A DNA stretch of 64,000 nt from Flavobacteriaceae bacterium CG2_30_31_66 (GTDB taxonomy: Bacteria > Bacteroidota > Bacteroidia > Flavobacteriales > Flavobacteriaceae): NCBI GenBank assembly GCA_001873065.1, contig MNYM01000035.1, forward strand, positions 1-64,000, in the 5' to 3' direction. This document shows positions 17,454 through 25,684 of the stretch, in pieces (the first letter of the stretch is position 1; each line of letters opens with the position of its first letter). Both the position numbers and the translations under genes were made by a program. The notes under the pieces were generated by a model. It ran no database searches. It saw only the letters and a program-made list of their open reading frames with translations, and was not told the DNA's origin.

Positions 17454-17783
17454 TTAACAACAATCTTGTTTTGAAATATCTTGATTTAAAAAATCAAGCA
17501 TAATTGATTTCATTTTTATCCAATTTTCTTTGTGAATACAATAGCAAACACTCGTTCCTTCAATAGTTCCTTGAATCAAACCGAGGTTTTTTAGTTCTTT
17601 CAAATGCTGAGAAATGGTGGGTTGTGCCAAGCCAATTTCGTTGACCAAATCTCCACAAACGCAAGCGTCAATGGCAAACAAACGTTGCAAAATAGCCACT
17701 CTTGCAGGATGTCCCAATACTTTTGCAAATAAGGCAATTTTGTTTTGCTCGTCTGAAAAGATTTCAGTTTTGGTTATTCCCAT
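17454..17783 (-). CDS. arsR: ArsR family arsenic-responsive repressor
   Basis: A 109-residue winged-helix repressor. The metal site CVCGDLV (Cys41, Cys43) lies at the start of the recognition region, and the HTH is GLAQPTISQHLKELKNLGLI. More cysteines, VCYC (80, 82) and a terminal CC (108-109), may complete the As(III) site. Binding of arsenite or antimonite should release it from DNA and induce the operon. It is the first gene of the operon; two similar operator candidates lie before and after it. Confidence 0.93.
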   Translation of the reverse strand: MGITKTEIFSDEQNKIALFAKVLGHPARVAILQRLFAIDACVCGDLVNEIGLAQPTISQHLKELKNLGLIQGTIEGTSVCYCIHKENWIKMKSIMLDFLNQDISKQDCC

Positions 17784-17789
17784 GATATT

Positions 17790-17820
17790 GATTTATTGAT
17801 TGCAATATTACGATTAATAA
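17790..17820 (-). promoter_or_regulatory. Candidate ArsR operator upstream of arsR
   Basis: On the minus strand this reads TTATTAATCGTAATATTGCA and continues ATCAATAAATC, ending 6 bp before the arsR ATG. It is nearly identical to the copy at 17411-17441. A TAATATTG sequence inside it resembles a -7 box with one mismatch, so repressor and polymerase would compete for the site. Confidence 0.62.
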
Positions 17821-17851
17821 ATCGCTTTTCAAAAAAGAATTTGAAATAAAA

Positions 17852-18709
17852 TCACTTTTTCATTCGATAACTCTCAATAACGACTGTAAATAATATCAAA
17901 AAACCACCAATAAAAGTGTTCAAAGTCGGGATTTCATTCAAAAAGAAAATTGCCATGATAATTCCAAAAATCGGTTGTAAACTGCTGATGATACTTGTAG
18001 TGGATGCTGAGAAAAACTTGAGTGAATGCAACATCATACTGTGACCAACTGCAGTTGTTAAAAAAGCCAATAAAAGTAGGTAAGGCCATTGGGTTTTCAA
18101 TCCTGATACATCCATAAAAAATAAGGTTGGAAGTAGCAAAATACTAACAATAATTACTTGATAAAACATCAATACAGTTCCATCATAATTGGCTGCATGT
18201 TTTTTTAAAATTAAGATTCTAAAAGCGTAACAAAATGCTGAAAAAACACCGAATAAAATGCCTTTAACCTGGGTACTTTCTATATCAAATTTTGGTGTTA
18301 AAATGTATAATCCAACCAAAATTAATATTCCAAAAAACACATGAATGCCTTGAAATTTCACTTTCAAAATCAGGGGTTCTAAAAGGGCAATAATCACAGG
18401 AAACGTATATAAAGACAACATTCCTAAACCTACATTTGATAGTTTCAAGGCATAAAAATACGTGACCCAATGCAATGCCATAAAAACCCCGCCAATAAAA
18501 AAAGGTAAGTATTCTTTTTGTTGTTGAACTCGCAAATCTGTTTTTTTAAATCGAAGAAAAACATACAAAAAAATAGCAGCTAAAAAGGAGCGAAACCAAA
18601 TGATAATTTCTGTTGGCAAAGCAATGTATCTTCCCAAAACACCAGAAGTACTCACTAAAAATACGGCAACTAATAACCAAAATAGATTTTTTAGATTATT
18701 GTTTTGCAT
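17852..18709 (-). CDS. EamA/DMT family transporter
   Basis: A 285-residue inner-membrane protein with about ten helices built from two EamA repeats: residues about 8-135 (FLVSTSGVLGRYIA... and TFPVIIALLEPLIL) and 150-280 (FGVFSAFCYAFRILIL... and SSLQPIFGIIMAIFFLNE). The family exports metabolites such as amino acids or nucleosides. The substrate is unknown. It ends 68 bp upstream of arsR on the same strand, but the ars operator lies in that gap, so I do not count it as part of the arsenic operon. Confidence 0.88.
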   Translation of the reverse strand: MQNNNLKNLFWLLVAVFLVSTSGVLGRYIALPTEIIIWFRSFLAAIFLYVFLRFKKTDLRVQQQKEYLPFFIGGVFMALHWVTYFYALKLSNVGLGMLSLYTFPVIIALLEPLILKVKFQGIHVFFGILILVGLYILTPKFDIESTQVKGILFGVFSAFCYAFRILILKKHAANYDGTVLMFYQVIIVSILLLPTLFFMDVSGLKTQWPYLLLLAFLTTAVGHSMMLHSLKFFSASTTSIISSLQPIFGIIMAIFFLNEIPTLNTFIGGFLILFTVVIESYRMKK

Positions 18710-18833
18710 AATTTATATAATAATATGATGTTTTTAAAATTTAGGTTCAAATTTATTTAAAAACCATTAGGTTGTTATTAATATTTTTATTATAATTGTG
18801 AAAATTTTTATAAATTAATTTAAAAAAATAGTT

Positions 18834-19319
18834 ATGAAGAATTTAAAAAAAATAGTATTTATCATTTTTTGTTTAATTTTTGTTAGTTGTAGTGTCGAAA
18901 ATAATAATTTGGATACTTTGAATGGAAATCAAGTTCAATTGCCTAATGTAATAAAGATTTTAGAAAGTAAACAATACAATAGTAAAGGTAATTTTGATTT
19001 TTATTTTACAGCAGAAAGTGATTTTGTTGGAGGTTCAGGTGGATGTTATACCGTTAATGTTAGAGTATACATACACGATATTTCTAATGGGATGAAAACT
19101 TTAATAGTAAATGAAAATGTAAAAGTAGGAGATTGTCCAAAAGAAAAAAGTAATACAAAATCGTTAAATAGTGAATGTGAAAGTTTTTCACTAAAAAATG
19201 GCGATAGTTTTTTCAGTAATGGCACACAATCACCATACTGCATGAGTCAATTAATAAAATATGATATAATTTATAATAATTATATTGAATCGATGAGTAA
19301 ATTTAGAGATAAAAACTAA
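18834..19319 (+). CDS. Unrecognised lipoprotein
   Basis: A 161-residue protein with a clear lipoprotein signal (IFCLIFVSCSVENNN). The mature part contains GGSGGCYTVNVRVYIHD and several spaced cysteines (KVGDCPKEK, SECESF, SPYCMS), so disulfides are likely. No family recognised. Single gene on the plus strand between divergent EamA and convergent mfd. A strong hairpin follows its stop. Confidence 0.65.
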   Translation: MKNLKKIVFIIFCLIFVSCSVENNNLDTLNGNQVQLPNVIKILESKQYNSKGNFDFYFTAESDFVGGSGGCYTVNVRVYIHDISNGMKTLIVNENVKVGDCPKEKSNTKSLNSECESFSLKNGDSFFSNGTQSPYCMSQLIKYDIIYNNYIESMSKFRDKN

Positions 19320-19355
19320 AAATAGTTTAATATAAAATAGATAATCTAATTTTAG

Positions 19356-19390
19356 AAGGTGTGAATTAAAATTTAATTCACACCTTTTTA
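19356..19390. terminator. Bidirectional terminator shared with the mfd 3' end
   Basis: Hairpin with arms AAGGTGTGAATTAAA / TTTAATTCACACCTT, about 15 bp, with A runs on one side and T runs on the other. It serves the lipoprotein gene on the plus strand. The last codons and stop of mfd (19378) lie inside one arm, so mfd is terminated by the same structure. Confidence 0.8.
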
Positions 19391-22300
19391 AATTTATTTA
19401 TTGTTTCTAGCGCTTTTTTAACACTGTCGATTTTGATAAATGTAATCAACAAACGCAAGCCGTTATTGGTTTCTTTTTCTTTCATCACACAATCTTTAGC
19501 ATGTTGTTGTACAAATTTTAAAAAATCTGAAAATACAGGAGTTTGATAAAAATTACTTTGTTGATCAGCTACAAAATAACCAACCATTCTTTTTTGTTTT
19601 AAGATGATTTTTTCCAAACCTAGTTTTTTTGCCAACCATTTAATGCGCACAGAATCCAATAAATCATCCACTTCTGAAGGAAGTTCTCCAAATCTGTCAA
19701 TCAATTGTTTTTCAAAATCTTGCAGTTCAATTTCGGTTTTTAATTCGCCTAATTTGTTATATAGACTCAGCCTTTCTGTCACAGAATTTACATATTCATC
19801 AGGAAATAAAATTTCGAAATCTGTATCAATTTGAACGTCTTTTACAAATTCTTTTGGCGTATTTTCATCTTCAGGATACAAGTCTTTAAACTCGTTTTCT
19901 TTCAATTCTTCAATGGCTTCTTGCAATATTTTTTGATAGGTATCAAAGCCAATATCATTGATAAATCCGCTTTGTTCTCCACCCAATAAATCGCCTGCAC
20001 CACGAATTTCCAAATCTTTCATGGCAATGTTAATGCCACTTCCCAAATCAGAAAAAACCTCTAAAGCTGTGATTCTTTTTCGGGCATCATCTGTCATCAT
20101 GTGATAAGGAGGAGTTATAAAATAGCAAAACGCTTTTTTGTTTGATCTTCCAACTCTACCTCGCATTTGATGCAAATCAGACAAGCCAAAATTGTTGGCA
20201 TTATTGATGAAAATCGTATTTGCATTGGGCACATCCAAACCACTTTCAATAATCGTTGTTGCAACCAACACATCAAATTCGCCACTCATAAATGACAACA
20301 TCAGATTTTCTAGTTTTTTGCCTTCCATTTGTCCATGACCAATGCCAATTTTTGCTGATGGCAGCAATCGTTGCAATAATCCAGCAACTTCCTGAATATT
20401 TTCGATTCGATTATGAATAAAAAATACTTGACCACCTCTTGAAATTTCATAAGAAATGGCATCTCTAATCGTTTCTTCGGAAAAACGAATTACGTGACTT
20501 TCTATGGGATGTCTATTTGGTGGTGGCGTTTTGATGACAGATAAATCTCTGGCAGCCATCAAACTAAATTGCAACGTTCTTGGAATTGGAGTGGCAGTAA
20601 GTGTTAAAGTATCTACATTTTCTTTGAGCGTTTTCAGTTTGTCTTTGACAGCTACACCAAATTTTTGCTCTTCATCAATAATCAACAATCCCAAATCTTT
20701 GAATTTCAATTTTTGATTGGTCAATTGATGCGTTCCAATAATAATGTCAACTGCTCCCGAATTTACGCCTTCAATGGCCTCATTTTTTTCTTTGGAAGTT
20801 CTAAATCTGTTGAGGTAATCAATTTTTATTGGAAAATCTTTCAATCGTTCAGAAAAAGTTTGAAAATGTTGAAAAGCCAAAATAGTTGTAGGAACCAAAA
20901 TTGCGACTTGTTTTCCGTTATCAACTGCTTTAAAAGCGGCTCTTACAGCCACTTCAGTTTTTCCAAAACCTACGTCACCACAAACCAATCTGTCCATTGG
21001 TTGTTCTTTTTCCATGTCATTTTTCACTTCTTGTGTTGCCGAAAATTGATCAGGAGTATCTTCATATAAAAAACTACTTTCCAATTCGAGTTGCATGTGT
21101 GTATCTGGTCCAAAAGCATATCCTTTTTGCAGTTTTCTTTTGGCATATAACTGAATCAAATTGAACGCAATATGTTTTACACGAGCTTTGGTTTTCTGAG
21201 TAATTTTTTTCCAAGCGCCTGAACCTAATTTATAAATTTTTGGTGGTTTTCCGTCTTTTCCGTTGAATTTTGAAATTTTATGAAGGGAGTGAATACTCAC
21301 ATATAAAATATCTCTGTCTCCATAAACCAACTTAATAGCTTCTTGTTTTTTCCCATTGACATCAATTTTTTGCAATCCGCCAAATTTCCCAATTCCATGG
21401 TCCATGTGCGTTACATAATCACCAATTTCTAGTTTGTTCAACTCTTGCAGGGTGATGGCTTGCTTTTTGGCATAACCATTTTTCAATCTGAATTTGTGAT
21501 AACGTTCAAAAATTTGATGGTCTGTGTAGCAAACTATTTTTTGATTGATGTCAATAAAACCCTGATATAAAGGAAAAACGATGGTTTCATAATGCACTTT
21601 TTCGGTAGCATCTTCAAAAATATCATGAAAACGTTTTGCTTGTTGTTCGTTGGCGCAAAAAATGTAATTCGTAAATCCAGCTTTGTGATGTTCCTCTAAA
21701 TCAGCAATTAACAAGTGAAATTGCTTATTAAATGAAGGTTGAGGTTTGGTGTTAAAATTAATTTTAATGTCACTCTGAATTTGTTTCAAAGTTTCATTCG
21801 TATTTGATCCAAAATTCACCAAAGTAAAATCAGATAATTGTTGTTTGATGAAATTCCCATCACAAAATAATTCTGAAGGTTTTGCATGTTTTATTTCTTT
21901 AGATAATTTCAAAAAAGCCTCTGCTGCTTTTGCATAAAAATTATCCAAACTTCTAGATAGAAGTTGCACATTTCCAACGAAAATTTGTGTTTTTGGAGAA
22001 ATATAGGTCAAAAAACTTTCCCTATTTTCTTGTAACGTTTTGTTTTCAACATTGGGCATAATCGCCACTTTTTTCAATTTTTCTGTTGAAAGTTGCGTTT
22101 CCACATCAAAACTTCTGATACTATCAATTTCGTTTCCGAAAAATTCAATTCTATATGGTTCATCATTCGAAAATGAAAACACATCAATAATACCACCTCT
22201 TACCGAAAAGTCTCCAGGTTCAGTAACAAAATCAACGCGTTTAAACTTATATTCAAACAACACTTCATTCACAAAATCGAGTGATAAAGATTCGCCAACT

Positions 22301-22737
22301 GCTATTTTTAATGTGTTTTTTTCCAACTCTTTTTTTGTAACTACTTTTTCAAACAAAGCAGTTGGATATGTGACAATAATGGCAGGTTTTTTTTGAGAAT
22401 TGATTCTGTTTAACACCTCAGAACGCAACAAAACATTGGCATTGTCAGTTTCTTCGATAGCATAAGGTCTTTTGTATGATCCTGGAAAAAATAACACATT
22501 TTTGTCACCTAAAAGTTGTTCTAAATCATTCAAATAATAAGCAGCTTCTTCTTTATCATCAAAGATTAATAGAAAAGGATGGTGCGATTTCTTAAATGCT
22601 TCAGCAATCACAAATGACAATGAAGACCCAGCCAAATTCGATATTTGAAAATGGTTTTTCTCTTGTTGAAGGGCTGTAACTACCTGCGAAATTGAGGTAG
22701 ATTTTTGATATTGATGAACAATATGCTGTAAGCTCAA
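19378..22737 (-). CDS. mfd: Transcription-repair coupling factor
   Basis: An 1119-residue ATP-dependent translocase that removes stalled RNA polymerase and recruits UvrA. Order: UvrB-like region (about 1-340), CarD-like polymerase-interaction domain (LNKLEIGDYVTHMDHGIGKF, about 433-452), helicase core with Walker A GDVGFGKT (587-594), the DEEQ box (IIDEEQKFGV), QMRGRVGRS, and the C-terminal TRCF domain. The start is a TTG (MSLQHIVHQYQK); no ATG is in frame close by. A TATATTTG -7-like box lies 17 bp upstream at 22754-22761. Single gene. Length is normal. Confidence 0.95.
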   Translation of the reverse strand: MSLQHIVHQYQKSTSISQVVTALQQEKNHFQISNLAGSSLSFVIAEAFKKSHHPFLLIFDDKEEAAYYLNDLEQLLGDKNVLFFPGSYKRPYAIEETDNANVLLRSEVLNRINSQKKPAIIVTYPTALFEKVVTKKELEKNTLKIAVGESLSLDFVNEVLFEYKFKRVDFVTEPGDFSVRGGIIDVFSFSNDEPYRIEFFGNEIDSIRSFDVETQLSTEKLKKVAIMPNVENKTLQENRESFLTYISPKTQIFVGNVQLLSRSLDNFYAKAAEAFLKLSKEIKHAKPSELFCDGNFIKQQLSDFTLVNFGSNTNETLKQIQSDIKINFNTKPQPSFNKQFHLLIADLEEHHKAGFTNYIFCANEQQAKRFHDIFEDATEKVHYETIVFPLYQGFIDINQKIVCYTDHQIFERYHKFRLKNGYAKKQAITLQELNKLEIGDYVTHMDHGIGKFGGLQKIDVNGKKQEAIKLVYGDRDILYVSIHSLHKISKFNGKDGKPPKIYKLGSGAWKKITQKTKARVKHIAFNLIQLYAKRKLQKGYAFGPDTHMQLELESSFLYEDTPDQFSATQEVKNDMEKEQPMDRLVCGDVGFGKTEVAVRAAFKAVDNGKQVAILVPTTILAFQHFQTFSERLKDFPIKIDYLNRFRTSKEKNEAIEGVNSGAVDIIIGTHQLTNQKLKFKDLGLLIIDEEQKFGVAVKDKLKTLKENVDTLTLTATPIPRTLQFSLMAARDLSVIKTPPPNRHPIESHVIRFSEETIRDAISYEISRGGQVFFIHNRIENIQEVAGLLQRLLPSAKIGIGHGQMEGKKLENLMLSFMSGEFDVLVATTIIESGLDVPNANTIFINNANNFGLSDLHQMRGRVGRSNKKAFCYFITPPYHMMTDDARKRITALEVFSDLGSGINIAMKDLEIRGAGDLLGGEQSGFINDIGFDTYQKILQEAIEELKENEFKDLYPEDENTPKEFVKDVQIDTDFEILFPDEYVNSVTERLSLYNKLGELKTEIELQDFEKQLIDRFGELPSEVDDLLDSVRIKWLAKKLGLEKIILKQKRMVGYFVADQQSNFYQTPVFSDFLKFVQQHAKDCVMKEKETNNGLRLLITFIKIDSVKKALETINKFKKV

Positions 22738-23052
22738 CTTAAATAATTTTTCGCAAATATAGCCAACTTAATTCATAAAATTGTTTAGTCTGTATTTACT
22801 TTTAATTTAAAAATTCAATACATTTGTATAAGATTCAATTTTATTTTTAAAATAAATCCCCCATAATAGGATCTGGTTGAAAAGAATACTTTTTCTATTT
22901 GGTTTTTATATTTGCACAATTATCTCGGAATTTATTGATGAACCCTAATAATAATTTTCTATATTTTCTAGTTATCCTTTGCGAATTGTATTTAATTTAA
23001 AAATGTGATCTAAATCAATTTAAAGTTTAATTTTGACAAAAAAAATTTTGTT
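22738..23052. other. Intergenic region between divergent mfd and OMP gene
   Basis: 315 bp without a credible ORF. It contains the mfd -7 candidate (22754-22761) and, before the plus-strand gene, the short palindrome TGATCTAAATCA at 23006-23017, which resembles a CRP/FNR-family half-site pair. That match is weak in such A+T-rich DNA. I see nothing else. Confidence 0.5.
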
Positions 23053-23604
23053 ATGACAAAATACAGATTATTTTATTTACTTCCTTTTCTTTTAGTTTCA
23101 TTCAGTAATCTTGTTGCACAAGATAGTTTTAGAAGTTGGTCAATTGGGTTAAATTCGTCTTCAATACTTTATTCAAAAAAAGATGGGTCAGCTGTTGGTG
23201 GAAGGTATATTGCAATTATCCCAGGAGTCAGTCTAAGCAAATATATTGGCAATAAAATGACGGTTTCTTTTGGGCTTTCAAAATCAATTAGAGATTCCCA
23301 AAAGTATGTGACAGGTGACGCAAATTTAAATTATGAGCTTTTAAATCCAGATTATAAACTAAGAATTTATGTTTTGGGAGGTATGAGCATCGTGAACCTT
23401 TTGGAAACGGGAATAACTTTAAATTTAGGTGGTGGTGGTACCCTTTGGATTACAGATAGATTTGGTTTAAACGGCCAATTGATGTACAAATTAAATGCTT
23501 CAGGTGGAGATTTTCAAAGATCTCACATTTTTGGAACTGCTGGGATTGTTTATAGTTTACATCTGGGAGGTTCAAATTCAAGAATTTGGGAAAGAAATCA
23601 CTAA
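23053..23604 (+). CDS. Small outer-membrane beta-barrel protein, unknown
   Basis: A 183-residue exported protein with a signal peptide (MTKYRLFYLLPFLLVSFSNLVAQ) followed by short amphipathic strands (FRSWSIGLNSSSILYS, GNKMTVSFGLSKSIRD, LRIYVLGGMSIV, GTAGIVYSLHLGG). The size fits an eight-stranded barrel of the OmpW/OmpX type. No specific family recognised. It stands alone, followed on the opposite strand by a gene scar. Confidence 0.65.
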   Translation: MTKYRLFYLLPFLLVSFSNLVAQDSFRSWSIGLNSSSILYSKKDGSAVGGRYIAIIPGVSLSKYIGNKMTVSFGLSKSIRDSQKYVTGDANLNYELLNPDYKLRIYVLGGMSIVNLLETGITLNLGGGGTLWITDRFGLNGQLMYKLNASGGDFQRSHIFGTAGIVYSLHLGGSNSRIWERNH

Positions 23605-23607
23605 GAT

Positions 23608-23989
23608 TTATAAAATTTTGTTTATAATTGCTTTCAAATGGGTGCTTTTTATAAATCCCTGAATTTGCAATTCAATTTTCAATTCTTTATTTAGAATGAC
23701 GGTTGTTGGATATATTATTTGCTTATTTTTTAGAGCTAAAACAGTTGCTAATTCTTGGATTTTAACAGAATTTTTTTAATAAGATTTTCCAAAAAAGTAA
23801 TTTCTTTTTCACTTTCCGCAAGCCAATATTATCTGAAGAAATTCCTAATTTCGTATTTTTAAAATACACATTTGCAAATGGCATTTTCTCTTCAGAGGAT
23901 TCTGAAATAAAACCACTAATTAATTGACAAAAACCACTTTTTGAAATCAATAAAACAAGTATTAAAAAAAGCTTTTTTAAAATTAATAT
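23608..23989 (-). pseudogene. Deletion scar: TonB-receptor N-terminus joined to thioredoxin-like C-terminus
   Basis: Two gene ends remain on the minus strand. From 23989 down, the frame reads a signal peptide (KKLFLILVLLISKSGFCQ) and the start of a regulatory-like receptor domain (ISGFISESSEEKMPFANVYF, then KNTKLGISSDN), after which the homology stops. No ATG remains at the start. A second frame then gives ESEKEITFLENLIKK, and a third gives VKIQELATVLALKNKQIIYP and continues TTVILNKELKIE, like the end of a DUF255/thioredoxin family protein, with a stop at 23608. The bulk of both genes is gone. A -7-like box (23995-24002) and a DtxR-like palindrome still precede it. Confidence 0.72.
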
Positions 23990-24010
23990 TTTTACAAATA
24001 TAAATAAATA

Positions 24011-24026
24011 TTTAGATTAGTCTAAA
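24011..24026. promoter_or_regulatory. DtxR/MntR-type operator
   Basis: A perfect inverted repeat TTTAGA-TTAG-TCTAAA. It resembles the DtxR/IdeR consensus TTAGGTTAGCCTAA. It lies between the -7 boxes of the divergent receptor scar (23995-24002, minus) and the regulator gene (TATATTTG at 24053-24060, plus). It probably gives metal-dependent autoregulation and formerly controlled the receptor. Confidence 0.72.
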
Positions 24027-24074
24027 AAATGATTTTTATCAATCAAAATATATATATTTGTATTTTAAAAAAAC

Positions 24075-24731
24075 ATGTTTAGTCAATCAGAAGAAAATTA
24101 TTTAAAAGCAATTTTTCATCTTACAACTGCCGAAAAAAATGGGATTTCAACCAATGCAATTGCAGAAAAGTTAGCCACAAAACCTTCTTCAGTTACAGAC
24201 ATGATTCGCAAACTTTCGGATAAAAAAGTGGTGAGTTACAAAAAATATTATGGAGTAGCATTAACCAATTCTGGAAGAAAAATCGCCGCATATATTGTTC
24301 GAAAACATCGTTTGTGGGAAGTTTTTTTAGTTGACAAACTTGATTTTTCATGGGATGAAGTGCATGATGTTGCTGAACAATTAGAACATATTCAATCGCC
24401 AAAATTGATTCAACAATTGGATCAGTTTTTAGGATATCCAACTCAAGACCCTCATGGAGATCCTATTCCAGATAAAGATGGAAATTTGAAAACTATTGAA
24501 AAATGTTTATTATCAACTTTAGCAAAAAATGATTCAGGAATTTTTGTTGGCGTTGATGATTCTTCTTCTGATTTTTTACAATTTTTGGATAGAAGAAGAA
24601 TTACACTCGGAAAACAAATCAAAGTTATAGAAAAAGAAGATTTTGATGAATCAATGTTGATAGAAATTAACTCCCAAAAAATGACCATTTCAAAAAAAAT
24701 AGCGAATAATTTATACATACAAAAATCATGA
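24075..24731 (+). CDS. DtxR/MntR family metal-dependent transcriptional regulator
   Basis: A 218-residue repressor. An N-terminal winged helix (SQSEENYLKAIFHLTTAEKN, KPSSVTDMIRKLSDKKVVSY) is followed by the dimerisation and metal-binding domain (RKHRLWEVFLVDKL, WDEVHDVAEQLEHIQSPKL with His, Glu and Cys-position ligands), and an FeoA-like C-terminal part (LGKQIKVIEKED). Family members sense Fe2+ or Mn2+. Its stop overlaps the ZIP transporter start (ATGA), so the two are translationally coupled. A DtxR-like palindrome lies 49-64 bp before the start. Confidence 0.92.
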   Translation: MFSQSEENYLKAIFHLTTAEKNGISTNAIAEKLATKPSSVTDMIRKLSDKKVVSYKKYYGVALTNSGRKIAAYIVRKHRLWEVFLVDKLDFSWDEVHDVAEQLEHIQSPKLIQQLDQFLGYPTQDPHGDPIPDKDGNLKTIEKCLLSTLAKNDSGIFVGVDDSSSDFLQFLDRRRITLGKQIKVIEKEDFDESMLIEINSQKMTISKKIANNLYIQKS

Positions 24732-25564
24732 ATATGTTTGATGAAATAGTGGCATTTGCCAGAGAAAATCCGATTTGGGCAGCATTTTATGCTACTATTT
24801 TTACTTGGGGTTTAACAGCTGCAGGTGCCGCTTTGGTTTTCTTTTTTAAAAAATTAAATAGAGCCGTTTTAGATGGAATGTTAGGATTTACTGGCGGAGT
24901 AATGGTTGCTGCAAGTTTTTGGAGCTTGCTAGCACCAGCCATTGAAAACAGTCCGGGAGAGGGTTTTGTGAGAGTTTTTCCATCCGCTTTTGGTTTTTTA
25001 TTGGGCGCTCTAATCCTTTTTGGGATGGACAAATTACTACCTCATTTACACATCAATTTTAAAGAAAGTGAGGCAGAAGGTGTAAAAACAAATTGGCATA
25101 AGACAATTTTGCTAGTAATGGCAATAACTCTCCACAATATTCCTGAAGGTTTGGCTGTTGGTGTACTATTTGGAGCAGCTTCCGTTTTAGTTGGTACCGA
25201 ACAAACAGAAATGATAATTGCTGCAATTTCACTGGCCATTGGTATTGGAATTCAAAATTTTCCTGAAGGATTTGCTGTTGCAATGCCACTCAGAAGACAA
25301 GGAATGAGCAGAGGAAAAAGTTTTTGGTACGGTCAATTATCTGCTATTGTTGAGCCAGTTGCCGGAGTTTTAGGGGCTTTAGCAGTGTCATTTTTCACGC
25401 CTATTTTACCTTATGCATTGGCTTTTGCTGCAGGAGCAATGATTTTTGTGGTGGTTGAAGAAGTGATTCCTGAAACGCAAAGAGACAAATATACAGATGT
25501 CGCCACACTTGGTTTTATTGGTGGATTTATTGTGATGATGTCTTTGGATGTTGGTTTAGGGTAA
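24728..25564 (+). CDS. ZIP family divalent metal transporter
   Basis: A 278-residue inner-membrane protein with about eight helices that imports divalent metals. The metal-site motifs of helices 4 and 5 are intact: TLHNIPEGLAVGVLFG and IGIQNFPEGFAVAMPL, followed by GQLSAIVEPVAGVLGA. The family carries Zn2+, Fe2+ or Mn2+. Coupling to a DtxR/MntR regulator suggests Mn or Fe here, but the residues do not decide it. Start at the ATG overlapping the regulator stop; a second ATG 6 bp further (MFDEIV) is equally possible. Confidence 0.92.
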   Translation: MNMFDEIVAFARENPIWAAFYATIFTWGLTAAGAALVFFFKKLNRAVLDGMLGFTGGVMVAASFWSLLAPAIENSPGEGFVRVFPSAFGFLLGALILFGMDKLLPHLHINFKESEAEGVKTNWHKTILLVMAITLHNIPEGLAVGVLFGAASVLVGTEQTEMIIAAISLAIGIGIQNFPEGFAVAMPLRRQGMSRGKSFWYGQLSAIVEPVAGVLGALAVSFFTPILPYALAFAAGAMIFVVVEEVIPETQRDKYTDVATLGFIGGFIVMMSLDVGLG

Positions 25565-25684
25565 AAAAGTTCAATGTTTAGAATTTAAAATTTCGAGCTA
25601 AATTCATTGATACATTTTTACATCGTTAAATTGTTGTATTAAATATCTTTTCAGTAAATTCGTACAACTACTTTAACCAAAATT

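Noticed and set aside
23762..23950. A 62-residue ORF as an independent gene
   Set aside because: Its N-terminal sequence is a receptor signal peptide and domain start that lose homology midway, and the downstream frames match another protein, so it is a remnant.
24030..24041. TGAT-N4-ATCA palindrome as an FNR/CRP site (also 23006-23017)
   Set aside because: In DNA this A+T-rich, a few such matches are expected per 64 kb by chance; no CRP/FNR gene or shared function supports them.
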